A stretch of DNA of 57,019 nucleotides from positions 1 through 57,019 of the forward strand of contig JAHRWA010000060.1 in the NCBI GenBank assembly GCA_019090455.1, written 5' to 3'. This stretch comes from Pseudomonadales bacterium (GTDB lineage Bacteria > Pseudomonadota > Gammaproteobacteria > Pseudomonadales > DC-out160). A program made the position numbers and the translations under genes. Positions 45,087-53,811 of the stretch are shown one piece after another (the first letter of the stretch is position 1; every line of letters begins with the position of its first letter). The notes under the pieces are model-generated. The model searched no databases. It was not told the DNA's origin and saw only the letters and a program-made list of their open reading frames with translations.

Positions 45087-47072
45087 TTAGGAAGCCGGGC
45101 TAAACCAAATAGGTGAACTCCAAGATCGCTCCTGTATCGTCTTAGCCACTGGCTGTCCTAACTGATCAGTGAGGTCACAACCCGCTACTCCGCCAGAATT
45201 AATGCACTGATACTGATTCCAGCGACAACTTGGGTTTTCGATAACGCGGGCATAATAAAATGCTTCTTCAGAGACATCAAAATCAGGATCTTGCCAAACT
45301 TGGCATATATTAGATACACCGGCCCCTATTGGCTCACAACTGTCTAGATTGACAGAGGCACCGTTATCCTTGTTACCCGCTACGTCATAAATTAGTTCAT
45401 GACGATTGCCTTCTACATCCACCCAGCCCTTTATAATTTGAACCTGTTGTAGATCGTTCCCCAGAGGATCTTTCAGCACAGATACGGCAAACTTTAGAAC
45501 GCCTTCGTTAGAATAATCGCTACCCGTCAGAGTGCCTCCCATGGGCACGCCTTCATCATAGCCAATCTGAACCAAGTTAGGGTCATCGCATAACTGCTCG
45601 TCGAAATCCCAACCGCCAAAGAAACGTAAGGTGTGACGAGGACCGCTGGTGGCATACACTTCCTTTCGTTTCATGGATTCAAATAGAGCGCTACGCGTAT
45701 TTTGTTCTGCCCAGACCACGGCTAAGGCTCCCGGGTTGTGCTCAGGGTTGTCTACTAAACTTGCGATCGCTTCTTCCGCTGTATTTCCCGCACCCGATGC
45801 ACCGCCGTGTCCAGGGTAGTTGTTTTCATCAGCCAATCCGGGCGTGGCTAAATGGGTGTCGGTACTGCCAATAAAGCCGTATTTAAAAGGGTTAACGTTA
45901 ATGTCCTGCTTGATCGCCAGGCCTTCCTTTAGCGCATGACGAACAAATGAATTTTCCGTAGGCTCGACCGCCGGCAATAATAATTCACCATAGGTTTGGC
46001 TTAAGTTACCCACCAAATGTCCCCAGGGTAAATACTCAAATGCACATTCCTCATCATTGCCACCAGGAATATATTTACATTCTGAATTTCCCTTATGTTG
46101 AATTAATTCAACAATGGGTTCGAAGGCAGCACGTTGTGTCGCGTAATCTGCGTCGATGGGGTCGCCCTGTTTATCCCGTTGCTCAAACATAAGTCCTACG
46201 CTTAAGTTAGAGTTGTGAGGTATGGTCAATACATCGCATGCCTCCCCGCTCTGAGTAACACCGTTCAAACAGGTTTCGCTTAAAATGTTCCACAAGTCTT
46301 CCGGGTATGGCGCGCCCAAATAACCGGTTGCACGTTCTGGCACATGAGCGTTAGCGAATAGCACATTTCGATGAAGGTTCTGTGGCACCACCCCTGCCCT
46401 ACCGGATTGTCTTGGAGATCCAGTCCATTCGTATCCGATAAACGAAGTAAAACTACAGTCTTCACTACGATCATATGCGGCCTCCGCCGCTAACTGGATT
46501 TCCTGCCATAAAGTAATCGAGTGATCAATACAATTGCTACCGTCAACACCACAATGGGGTTGCCGTAGCGGCGACGATTGTGGACTCGATAGATTTACAT
46601 TGAACAGTGTGAAAGTGAATAGACCCCGAGCACGATATATCCGACAGCTCAGTCCGTTGTAGGCATTGGATTCTGGATTCAAGCATAAGGCGACATCACC
46701 AAAAAACTCAGCATGATCAGACAGCATGGTGAAATCCAGTGGCCGATCGAGTTGTACCGTTCTCAAGGCGAACCCGTCTTGATCATAGGGAGGTAAACCA
46801 ATGGCCTCTCCCTGAGCGAAGTTATACGCATCAGTGGGAGTCGATCGTATATTTTGGGAATAGGCATCCACTGAATAGGTAGTATGTACATGCGTATCGC
46901 CAAAATAGGCATTTTTTAAAGGGTTGTTGTCGATGCAGGTACGTATAGGTTCATCTACCACTAGTACGTCAGTCGTGACGGGCTCAATCTCCGGCCCAGC
47001 AGGGGCACACCCTGCTAGCCCCACGATTGCCAAACCGATAATTCCCAAACTCATCTTTATTTTTATTTTCAT
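45087..47072 (-). CDS. DUF3604 family lipoprotein (PHP-like fold)
   Basis: A 661-residue protein from the ATG ending 47072, with AGGCGGA directly upstream; a Met five codons earlier is possible. The lipobox is LAGC (Cys about 22). The mature protein starts with the family mark NAYFGDTHVHTTYSVDAY, a His-rich metal-binding block, followed by TMLSDHAEFFG, IGYEWTGSP, LTIPHNSN and GSTDTHLATPG. These His/Asp clusters resemble PHP phosphoesterase-like centres. The function of DUF3604 proteins is not established. They are frequent in marine Gammaproteobacteria with HupE/UreJ and PpiC partners, as here. Confidence 0.88.
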   Translation of the reverse strand: MKIKIKMSLGIIGLAIVGLAGCAPAGPEIEPVTTDVLVVDEPIRTCIDNNPLKNAYFGDTHVHTTYSVDAYSQNIRSTPTDAYNFAQGEAIGLPPYDQDGFALRTVQLDRPLDFTMLSDHAEFFGDVALCLNPESNAYNGLSCRIYRARGLFTFTLFNVNLSSPQSSPLRQPHCGVDGSNCIDHSITLWQEIQLAAEAAYDRSEDCSFTSFIGYEWTGSPRQSGRAGVVPQNLHRNVLFANAHVPERATGYLGAPYPEDLWNILSETCLNGVTQSGEACDVLTIPHNSNLSVGLMFEQRDKQGDPIDADYATQRAAFEPIVELIQHKGNSECKYIPGGNDEECAFEYLPWGHLVGNLSQTYGELLLPAVEPTENSFVRHALKEGLAIKQDINVNPFKYGFIGSTDTHLATPGLADENNYPGHGGASGAGNTAEEAIASLVDNPEHNPGALAVVWAEQNTRSALFESMKRKEVYATSGPRHTLRFFGGWDFDEQLCDDPNLVQIGYDEGVPMGGTLTGSDYSNEGVLKFAVSVLKDPLGNDLQQVQIIKGWVDVEGNRHELIYDVAGNKDNGASVNLDSCEPIGAGVSNICQVWQDPDFDVSEEAFYYARVIENPSCRWNQYQCINSGGVAGCDLTDQLGQPVAKTIQERSWSSPIWFSPAS

Positions 47073-47106
47073 AGTTCCGCCTATCATCCCTGTTTTTATT
47101 TCCTAT

Positions 47107-49467
47107 CTAAAAAGCATCAATATCGCATTTAAAGAAGTAAGGGAGCACAGTCAATGGCGCTTCTACTACCACTGTTGTCCCGCCTTCATAGATTTCTTGC
47201 GTCGCCATATACTGCCAACAACCTTCAGGAAGCGTTACGGATTTGGTGCGCTTACCTTTATCAAGTACCGGTGCAACCAACACTTTGTCCCCCAGCATAA
47301 ATTGTTTTGCTTCGTCTCTAAAGCGTTCATCATTAGGAAATTCCAACCACATTGGCCGCAATAGCGGTAGACCACTATCCGCTGCAATATCGGAGAGTGT
47401 GTTCATGTAAGGTAACGCTTTTTTTCGTAATGCGAGTACGGATTTGAATATTTGCAAGGTCTCAACATCAAATGACCAAGGTGTTGCCAACGCAGTGATT
47501 GGTGAATTATGCAGTCTCATCAAAGGGATAAATGCAGCCAACTGGCTCCAACGAATAAACAATTCTTTACCCGCCACCCCTCTACCGAGATCCCAGTAAC
47601 CCGCGATGTCTGTGGTCACATTAAACGCACCACCCAAGCCTCGATTAAGCACATCCGGTACCACGGCTTTAATGCCCGTTAACGCATCCCAGCTTTGGGT
47701 GTTGTCACCTAAAAACTGTGCATGTTCGAACGCTGGCGAACCCGGTCGGCCTGTGTAGTTTGAGCGCGTAAAGTAAAAAATATCGGCCTGGGGATTGGCT
47801 TGCTCGTAAGATTCCACAACGCGCGCGGTTTCCTTTGCGGCCAATGTAGACAGTTTATTATGCATGCTGCGACCTGTTTCGCCGTTATGAAAAATCATAT
47901 CCGGTCGCACCTGCTCTCCAAAGTCCAGCATAAAACCTTCACTGCCTAGGTCTAACATATTGATTACCCGCTGCTCCCACCAAGCCAGCGCTTGTGGATT
48001 GGTATAATCAATCACACTCGTAGGAGACAGCCACATCGAATAAACATAGGGTGATCCGTCTTCATAAGTCGGAACAAGGCTCTGACTAACGGCCTGGTCG
48101 AATATTTCTGGATTTTCTGTGCCGAGGAACCCTTGCACCACCATCTCGCGCATGTAGGTGAGCGGTTTCATCCCTAGACTCTTAATTTCTGCCATTAACA
48201 AATTCAATTCTTCTTCGGAGATATGAGCCGATGAACCCCATGCCTCCACTAGGTATCCTGCAGTCTCTATATCTAGATCCGTCAATTGGTGTAAATGCGC
48301 TAACGCTTCCGCATAGTAGACACCAGGTTTAGGAGGCTTCGAAATCTGGGAACGATGAGAAAAAATCAAACCTTTAGCCCACTCAGGTAGAGCGAGATGA
48401 CGACCATTTATTGCCGTAATGTTTTCTATATTCTCTTTAAAGTTTCCTGAGCTGATCACAAAGGTCGCTTGATTAGACGAAACATTGAGTTTCCATGCGT
48501 CATCACGATCGTTACCCATATGAAAACGACTGAGTTCACTGTTCTCTAACAGAAAACCAAAATTTTCTGAGGAATAAAATAAAGCTTGCGGCCCATAAGC
48601 GCGATGCTCCGATAATTTTTTAAAGATAGAGTATTGTGCCATCGAGTCTTCAGTCCATGAATAAATGGCTTTCCCTCTTTGATCCATCGTGCGCCGACCA
48701 CCAAATCCATAAAAAGATTCTTCGCTATTGCTCGAAAACGCAAAACTGATATTTTGAGCCTGAGGGTCATTCACAGTGGCCATAACACGTATCGCCTCGA
48801 CACCCGTTGGATCAGGTTCTACCAACAAATCAACGGTGGTGTTATCTCGCGTTGTCGCCAATGTGATTAGCAGTCCACTACCTTGAACTTCTACGCCAAT
48901 AACATCAGTGGCAAAGTACAAAGTGCTGTCTCGCTTAACTCGCATAGGTTCGATGAAGGCGAGGTCTACGAATTGAAAGTCTTCTTGCTCCCCGATTTCA
49001 AAATGTAAGGGATGATAGCGCTCACAAAAATGCCCGTAAACCTCAGGGGCAGAAAGAAACTCACCCACCGTATTAGGTTCAAAATACCAACATTCTGGAT
49101 CGTAATTGGGTGTATCACTGTCAACTGATGCCAGTACCGTTTGGCCTTGTTTGTCGTTTACGATTAACCGAAAGGGCTTGGTCTCCACAATGGCTGATAC
49201 ATTATTTCCCAGTACTACATACTGTGTTTCACTAACAGGATTATCAAACCCTGAACCGCTGGAGCCACCGCTTTCGGAAAACTCATCTGTGAAGCACTCG
49301 CTTCCAGGTTTACATAATGGCGTTGGGAACGTCGCGCCAGGATCACTACAGCCGCTTTGGGTGAGTGCTACAAAGATTAAGATCGTAATCGTAAACCAAT
49401 GCCTCTTTCTTATAGCGCCGGCCATATTATCGCTTTCGCTGTTTTTCACGATAGTTGTTCGCTTCAT
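47107..49467 (-). CDS. Glycoside hydrolase family 31 lipoprotein, sulfoquinovosidase-like
   Basis: A 786-residue protein from the ATG ending 49467; the frame is open to 49542. The N terminus has a membrane segment ending in TQSGC, a lipobox. A beta-sandwich precedes the (beta/alpha)8 barrel. The presumed nucleophile is the Asp in GFMLDFGEQVRPD, and the acid/base is the Asp in FLGDNTQSWDA, followed by DIAGYWDLGRG. The nucleophile block DFGE is like that of bacterial sulfoquinovosidases (YihQ group) rather than the D-x-N-E of many alpha-glucosidases. Substrate specificity is inferred only. It heads the run with DUF3604, PpiC and HupE-like genes. Confidence 0.85.
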   Translation of the reverse strand: MKRTTIVKNSESDNMAGAIRKRHWFTITILIFVALTQSGCSDPGATFPTPLCKPGSECFTDEFSESGGSSGSGFDNPVSETQYVVLGNNVSAIVETKPFRLIVNDKQGQTVLASVDSDTPNYDPECWYFEPNTVGEFLSAPEVYGHFCERYHPLHFEIGEQEDFQFVDLAFIEPMRVKRDSTLYFATDVIGVEVQGSGLLITLATTRDNTTVDLLVEPDPTGVEAIRVMATVNDPQAQNISFAFSSNSEESFYGFGGRRTMDQRGKAIYSWTEDSMAQYSIFKKLSEHRAYGPQALFYSSENFGFLLENSELSRFHMGNDRDDAWKLNVSSNQATFVISSGNFKENIENITAINGRHLALPEWAKGLIFSHRSQISKPPKPGVYYAEALAHLHQLTDLDIETAGYLVEAWGSSAHISEEELNLLMAEIKSLGMKPLTYMREMVVQGFLGTENPEIFDQAVSQSLVPTYEDGSPYVYSMWLSPTSVIDYTNPQALAWWEQRVINMLDLGSEGFMLDFGEQVRPDMIFHNGETGRSMHNKLSTLAAKETARVVESYEQANPQADIFYFTRSNYTGRPGSPAFEHAQFLGDNTQSWDALTGIKAVVPDVLNRGLGGAFNVTTDIAGYWDLGRGVAGKELFIRWSQLAAFIPLMRLHNSPITALATPWSFDVETLQIFKSVLALRKKALPYMNTLSDIAADSGLPLLRPMWLEFPNDERFRDEAKQFMLGDKVLVAPVLDKGKRTKSVTLPEGCWQYMATQEIYEGGTTVVVEAPLTVLPYFFKCDIDAF

Positions 49468-49631
49468 ACTGATCACCAATGACTGTCTTTGAATGGGCTC
49501 GTCTTGAATCGGATCAAAGTAGAGCAATGATGGTCTGCTCATCTACACGATTTCATAAATCGTTCATCATCAGTGGGTTATATCTGTATCATTCGTGGAA
49601 TCATTCAGGATTTGTGTGGGGTTCTTTAAAT

Positions 49632-49698
49632 GAAGGTTTCGAAAAGTGGCATTGGCCTTGACCTCTATGGCTGTTAAGTCCCTTCCGTTTTGAAAAAC
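49632..49698 (-). pseudogene. Fragment of a DUF4143 ATPase gene
   Basis: About 67 bases nearly identical to part of the ATPase gene downstream (51664-51730), including the exact run CTCTATGGCTGTTAAGTCCC and the following CTTCCGTTTTGAAAAACAA. On the minus strand it encodes the end of the family motif around NGRDLTAIEVKA. No more of the gene remains. The fragment and the full copy flank the AbiEi-Fic gene, suggesting a former tandem arrangement. Confidence 0.85.
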
Positions 49699-49790
49699 AA
49701 ATAAAGATAGTTAATCCCTTAATATTCCTATATTTCATTATTAATATCCTATTAATCTTCTATTATTCTTATGTTTTGGTTTTAATCTTG

Positions 49791-49796
49791 TATAAT
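49791..49796 (+). promoter_or_regulatory. Consensus -10 box upstream of the AbiEi-Fic gene
   Basis: TATAAT at 49791-49796 in a very A+T-rich tract with repeated TTAAT/ATTAAT elements (49700-49800), 44 bases before the start codon. No good -35 hexamer is seen 16-18 bases upstream. Repeats in this tract could serve autoregulation by the N-terminal winged-helix domain of the protein. Confidence 0.4.
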
Positions 49797-49839
49797 TCTA
49801 GAATTAATCCGCCAATATTCACAAACTGAGCCACGAGCA

Positions 49840-51330
49840 ATGAGCAGTCTATTCTTTCCATCAGACTCCAATGACGCCAAACGTTTAGCTAGATCAGTTA
49901 AACAAGGTGATTTAGTCCGTATTAGACAAGGTGTCTATACCGACGCAGTAGAGGAAGGCGTAGCTGATTTGTTGGCTTCCCGGTGGTACGAAGTAGTTGA
50001 ACATTTGTGTCGCAATCCGTTAGTGAGCTATCGAACTGCTCACGAATTAAGGCCGGTGGATGGTCATGTCTTTATCACCTCAGATGTAAAAAGAAGATCC
50101 CAGATTTTCGTGGGAGATTCTCTGACGATTAATGTTCTTCCGGGTGATACAAAAACGTTAACCGATCAGTTTGTTCCGGGTTTAGCGAGAAGTGGTCTGC
50201 CGAGACGATTGATGGAAAACCTCACGGCGACCCGTTCCAGTGGGCGAGTACCGAAGGCCCTAGGCTCAAACTGGGTTGAAGAGCAGCTATGTAAAGAATT
50301 GAGTCGTTATGGTGAATCATCGTTAAACAATATTCGAGATCAAGCGCGTGCGGAAAAAGAGACGTTGGGGCTGAATAAAGAGTTTGAGCAATTGAATAAA
50401 ATGATTGGCGCTATTCTTACCACTCAATTGGATAATGGAATGTTAAAGACGCCCATCGCGATTGCTACGGCTAAACGAGTGCCATTTGATATCCATAGAA
50501 TAAAATTATTTGAATCGCTTTGTGATTATCTTAATCAATGCTCTTTTACTCCGCAGCCCTATAAATTTAATTCGTCATCGTGGAGAAATTTGTCTTTTTA
50601 TGAGAGCTATTTTTCGAATTACATTGAAGGCACAGAGTTCGAAATTGACGAAGCGGAGGAAATAGTTTTTAAGAAGCGCGTGGTCGGCAATCGGTATGAG
50701 GATAGCCATGATGTGTTATCAGTTTATGACATTGTGAGTGATTATCAGGAAATGTCAGAAACGCCTACAACTCCTGATGATTTGTTGGAAATCATCCAAA
50801 GACGCCACCAATTAATGATGGAGCAGAGACCAGATAAGAACCCAAGAGAGTTTAAACAAAAAGTGAATAAAGCTGGCGATACTGTGTTTGTTGATCCTGC
50901 CAATTTGATTGGCACACTGACTCGCGGCTTTGATTACTACAAGACACTTCCTAAAGGGCTAGCGAGAGCTATCTATATGCAATTTCTAATCTCTGAATGT
51001 CATCCTTTTAATGATGGGAATGGCCGACTTTCTCGAATCATGTTGAATGCTGAGTTGCATTCAGTGGAACAGTGTAAGCTGATTTTACCCACAGTCCATA
51101 GGGATAGTTATTTAAACGGATTAAGGCTAGCAACTCGACAGGGGAAGTTTAGAACGTTAGTGAAAGTGTTTTTTCAATTACAAAATTATACGGCTAGTAT
51201 TAACTGGATTGCCTATGGCGAAGCGCGAGAAACCCTTGAGTCTCATTTAGCGCATGCATTACCAGATGATGGTGTCGCGGAATTTAATAAACATATTCGA
51301 AATTACAAAATGCCTTTTCCCGTGGGATAA
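49840..51330 (+). CDS. AbiEi-like winged-helix domain fused to a Fic AMP-transferase
   Basis: A 496-residue fusion. Residues 1-180 resemble type IV antitoxin AbiEi-like regulators: an N-terminal helix-turn-helix with LVRIRQGVYTD, then LVSYRTAHELRPVDGHVFIT. Residues 215-470 are a Fic domain. An inhibitory-helix motif S259-N-Y-I-E263-G264 fits the S/T-x-x-x-E-G/N consensus that blocks ATP. The catalytic loop HPFNDGNGRLSR (388-399) is complete. Fic enzymes transfer AMP or other nucleotide parts to target proteins. Fusion with an antitoxin-like DNA-binding module suggests an autoregulated toxin-type or stress-response protein. Decayed copies of its 3' end and middle lie at 53804-54064 and 52846-52905. 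Confidence 0.85.
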   Translation: MSSLFFPSDSNDAKRLARSVKQGDLVRIRQGVYTDAVEEGVADLLASRWYEVVEHLCRNPLVSYRTAHELRPVDGHVFITSDVKRRSQIFVGDSLTINVLPGDTKTLTDQFVPGLARSGLPRRLMENLTATRSSGRVPKALGSNWVEEQLCKELSRYGESSLNNIRDQARAEKETLGLNKEFEQLNKMIGAILTTQLDNGMLKTPIAIATAKRVPFDIHRIKLFESLCDYLNQCSFTPQPYKFNSSSWRNLSFYESYFSNYIEGTEFEIDEAEEIVFKKRVVGNRYEDSHDVLSVYDIVSDYQEMSETPTTPDDLLEIIQRRHQLMMEQRPDKNPREFKQKVNKAGDTVFVDPANLIGTLTRGFDYYKTLPKGLARAIYMQFLISECHPFNDGNGRLSRIMLNAELHSVEQCKLILPTVHRDSYLNGLRLATRQGKFRTLVKVFFQLQNYTASINWIAYGEARETLESHLAHALPDDGVAEFNKHIRNYKMPFPVG

Positions 51331-51520
51331 AAAAATAGGAAACCCGCCAAATTGTATCGATGGCTGTATAGATGACTACCACCCTAGCTGTCGTACCTTT
51401 TTCAAACTGAATAAATTTAGCTAGAGGGTGTACTTCTCGATAAAATCGAGCTTTCTGTTGTTCATAACAAAAAAATAACGGGGTTACCTAGACTGAGGGC
51501 CATTTGTGAAACGCCACTCT
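51331..51520. other. Short gap between convergent Fic and ATPase genes
   Basis: About 190 bases with imperfect inverted pieces (ACCCTAGCT near 51391 and AGCTAGAGGGT near 51420; a CGATAAAATCG palindrome near 51437). These could form terminator structures for the two convergent genes. No coding sequence was recognised. Confidence 0.3.
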
Positions 51521-52684
51521 TTATCCTGCAAATATACTGCTGACCTGACTAAAGTTGAGTGCTACCGTGCCATCGCTAAATTTGAATTCATCCCCAGAAT
51601 AAACTAAATATGTGTGATTTACTTTGTTCGTCAGCGAGGAAATTCGTTTTAAGCCCTTTAAGTGAGAATTTCGATAAGTGGCGCTGGCCTTCACCTCTAT
51701 GGCTGTTAAGTCCCTTCCGTTTTGAAAAACAATATCAACCTCACTGCCGTTGCTATCTCTAAAAAAATAGAGGTTGGGTAATTTTCCTTGATTGAATCGA
51801 GTTTTTAAACATTCGATGACGATAAGGTTTTCAAACAGCTGTCCAACCAAAGGGTCTCGAGAAACTTGGCTGGCATTTTCTATGCCTAGCAAAAATGCTA
51901 AAAGTCCGGTATCCATAAAATAATATTTAGGTGATTTAACCACACGCTTTCCAAAATTTTCAAAATACGGGGATAGCTTGTAAACGATAAATGAAGCTTC
52001 AAGAATTGATAGCCATTCCTTTATCGTATTTGCGCTGACCCCTACATCATTAGCGAGGGAGCTATGGTCCATCAGTTGTCCAACACGGCCTGCGACAAGT
52101 TTCATGAATTTTTCAAATAATGCGAGATCCTTTAGATTGATGAGCTGCCTGACATCGCGCTCCACATACGTTTGATAGTAGTTTGAGTACGCTTGGGTGG
52201 GTCTCTGGTGCTGGTCGTAAATACGTGGAAGAAAACCGCGATAAATATACTCTTCAGATTCATCAAATGAGATGTCTGCACCGGCTAATTCATCGATTGA
52301 AAGCGGATAAAGATTTAATATGCCGGTTCTACCTGCAAGCGATTGACCTATTGCTTCGCGCAATGCCAGTTGATGAGAACCGGTTAAAACAAATTGGCCG
52401 TTGCGAGCTTTGGAGTCGACAATTACTTGAATATAACTCAGTAATTCTGGGACACGCTGGATCTCATCGAGGATGACATTTCCTTTAAACTGCGCCAAAA
52501 AACCTTTCGGATCATCAGTGGCAAATGCTCTTACTTCCGGGGCTTCTAGATTGCAATATTGATAAGCATCAAGCGTACTCTTGGCGAGTGTAGTTTTGCC
52601 AGCCTGACGAGGCCCTAATACCGTTACGACAGGGTATTCAGTGAGTAGTTTATGAAGCTCTTCTTCTATCTTTCGTTTGATCAT
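51521..52684 (-). CDS. ATP-binding DUF4143 family protein
   Basis: A 387-residue AAA-type ATPase. Walker A is GPRQAGKTTLA (about residues 21-31) and Walker B NVILDEIQRVP. A sensor-like LTGSHQLALREAIGQSLAGR follows, then the C-terminal DUF4143 domain with FFRDSNGSEVDIVF and AIEVKAS, a PD-(D/E)XK-like nuclease core. Such proteins are common accessory genes of unknown role. A fragment of a second copy lies at 49632-49698. Confidence 0.88.
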   Translation of the reverse strand: MIKRKIEEELHKLLTEYPVVTVLGPRQAGKTTLAKSTLDAYQYCNLEAPEVRAFATDDPKGFLAQFKGNVILDEIQRVPELLSYIQVIVDSKARNGQFVLTGSHQLALREAIGQSLAGRTGILNLYPLSIDELAGADISFDESEEYIYRGFLPRIYDQHQRPTQAYSNYYQTYVERDVRQLINLKDLALFEKFMKLVAGRVGQLMDHSSLANDVGVSANTIKEWLSILEASFIVYKLSPYFENFGKRVVKSPKYYFMDTGLLAFLLGIENASQVSRDPLVGQLFENLIVIECLKTRFNQGKLPNLYFFRDSNGSEVDIVFQNGRDLTAIEVKASATYRNSHLKGLKRISSLTNKVNHTYLVYSGDEFKFSDGTVALNFSQVSSIFAG

Positions 52685-52775
52685 AGATTAAGTTTAGTTT
52701 ATGTAATATCGAATTACAACTTTGTTATTGCATAATATATCTTGTATGTCTTTGGTGGATTAAGCATTCGCCTGC

Positions 52776-52787
52776 CTACTTAAGTAG
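52776..52787. repeat. 12-bp perfect palindrome
   Basis: CTACTTAAGTAG, in the gap between the ATPase gene (divergent start at 52684) and the truncated Fic gene. It could be an operator; no regulator is assigned. Confidence 0.4.
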
Positions 52788-52845
52788 TGCTCCTAATGCG
52801 TATGACCTTTGTAGTCTGGCTTCCCTTAGGGACTATCGAGATTCG

Positions 52846-52905
52846 AGATCAAGCGTGTGAGGAAAAAGAGAAGTGGGGCTGCACAAATAGTTTTTAAGAT
52901 GAGAA
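52846..52905 (+). pseudogene. Internal fragment of an AbiEi-Fic gene
   Basis: ATTCGAGATCAAGCG followed by AAAAAGAGA and GGGGCTG matches bases 50333-50375 of the complete fusion gene. It is joined directly to AAATAGTTTTTAAGA, which matches 50668-50683 of the same gene. About 290 bases between the two blocks are deleted. It is a remnant of a second copy. Confidence 0.7.
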
Positions 52906-52918
52906 GACTGCTTCCAAC

Positions 52919-52966
52919 CTTCTCAAAATTCGCCATTATTGAGAAGATCATCGTGAAGCTTCTCAA
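52919..52966. promoter_or_regulatory. Three phased TTCTCAA/TTGAGAA sites before the truncated Fic gene
   Basis: CTTCTCAA at 52919-52926, its exact complement TTGAGAAG at 52939-52946, and CTTCTCAA again at 52959-52966. The centres are exactly 20 bases apart, two helical turns, and the last site ends 19 bases before the ATG of the Fic gene, whose product has a C-terminal winged-helix region. It looks like a repressor-binding array. The region may alternatively be decayed coding sequence. Confidence 0.5.
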
Positions 52967-52985
52967 AAGACAGGGTTTTTGATCA

Positions 52986-53597
52986 ATGCCCTTAGTAGAT
53001 TTGGAACTCTTTATAAATACTAATCAGGAGCTCGACCCTCTGGTGAATATGGCTCTGATTCATCATCAGTTCGAGACCATTCACCCGTTTTATGATGGTA
53101 ATGGAAGAACCGGACGCATTATCAATATTCTTTATCTCGTGCTATCTGATTTACTGGATGCTCCTATCCTTTATCTTAGTCGCTATATTAATCAGACTAA
53201 ATCCACCTATTATGCAGAGCTGCAAAATGTGCGGAATAATGGCGACTGGGAAGCGTGGATACTCTACATGCTACAAGGTCTATCGATAACGGCAAAGCAT
53301 ACAACGGCGTTGATAGAGCGTATTCACAATTTGTTGCTGGATCAAAAACAGCATATACGAGCACGGCATAAATTCTATAGCCAGGATTTGATTAACAACA
53401 TTTTTCATCACCCTTATACAAAGGTCGCTTTTTTAGAGAAAGATCTTAAAGTTTCCCGCGCAACGGCAACGCGCTACCTTGATGCTTTATCTGAAGATGG
53501 CGTTTTGACAAAACATAAGCTGGGCCGAGAGAATTATTATATTAACTTTAGACTTATTGATTTGCTTTTTAATATGCCCGAATTGAAGGATGAGTAA
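52986..53597 (+). CDS. N-terminally truncated Fic-family protein with winged-helix C terminus
   Basis: A 203-residue product; family members of this type usually have about 370. It begins just before the core: residues 22-35 MALIHHQFETIHPF lead into YDGNGRTGR, a complete Fic catalytic loop (HPFYDGNGRTGR). A C-terminal winged-helix part follows (KVAFLEKDLKVSRATATRYL, then LGRENYYIN). An in-frame TGA lies two codons before the ATG. The inhibitory helix and substrate-positioning N-terminal domain are missing. A short active core is conceivable, but decay is more likely. Confidence 0.65.
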   Translation: MPLVDLELFINTNQELDPLVNMALIHHQFETIHPFYDGNGRTGRIINILYLVLSDLLDAPILYLSRYINQTKSTYYAELQNVRNNGDWEAWILYMLQGLSITAKHTTALIERIHNLLLDQKQHIRARHKFYSQDLINNIFHHPYTKVAFLEKDLKVSRATATRYLDALSEDGVLTKHKLGRENYYINFRLIDLLFNMPELKDE

Positions 53598-53616
53598 ATA
53601 ATTTAATATTGGGTGT

Positions 53617-53811
53617 GGCTTCGGGCAAAGGTCTAGATGGAATGTTCTCGGACTACGCGTACCTGTTGACGAGGTGAATGAGCAGTATAAGTTGGCCTTT
53701 GATCATTAGTGGGTACTGGACGTGTGTTACGAACGGCTGCAAAGCAAAGTTCAGTACACCTCGCTCCCGGTTAACTTGTTGCCGGCACAATTCACTCAGA
53801 CAGAATTGCAT
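53617..53811 (+). pseudogene. NrtR/NUDIX-type regulator remnant
   Basis: One plus-strand frame reads LRVPVDEVNEQYKLAFDH, then a TAG, then WVLDVCYERLQSKVQYTSL and LLPAQFTQTELH. The order VPVDE, LAFDH, ERLxxKVxYTSL, LLPxxFTxTEL is the NUDIX-to-winged-helix junction of NrtR-like regulators of NAD metabolism. Both ends are missing and a stop interrupts it. At TTGCATTCA it runs directly into the Fic 3' fragment. Confidence 0.6.
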
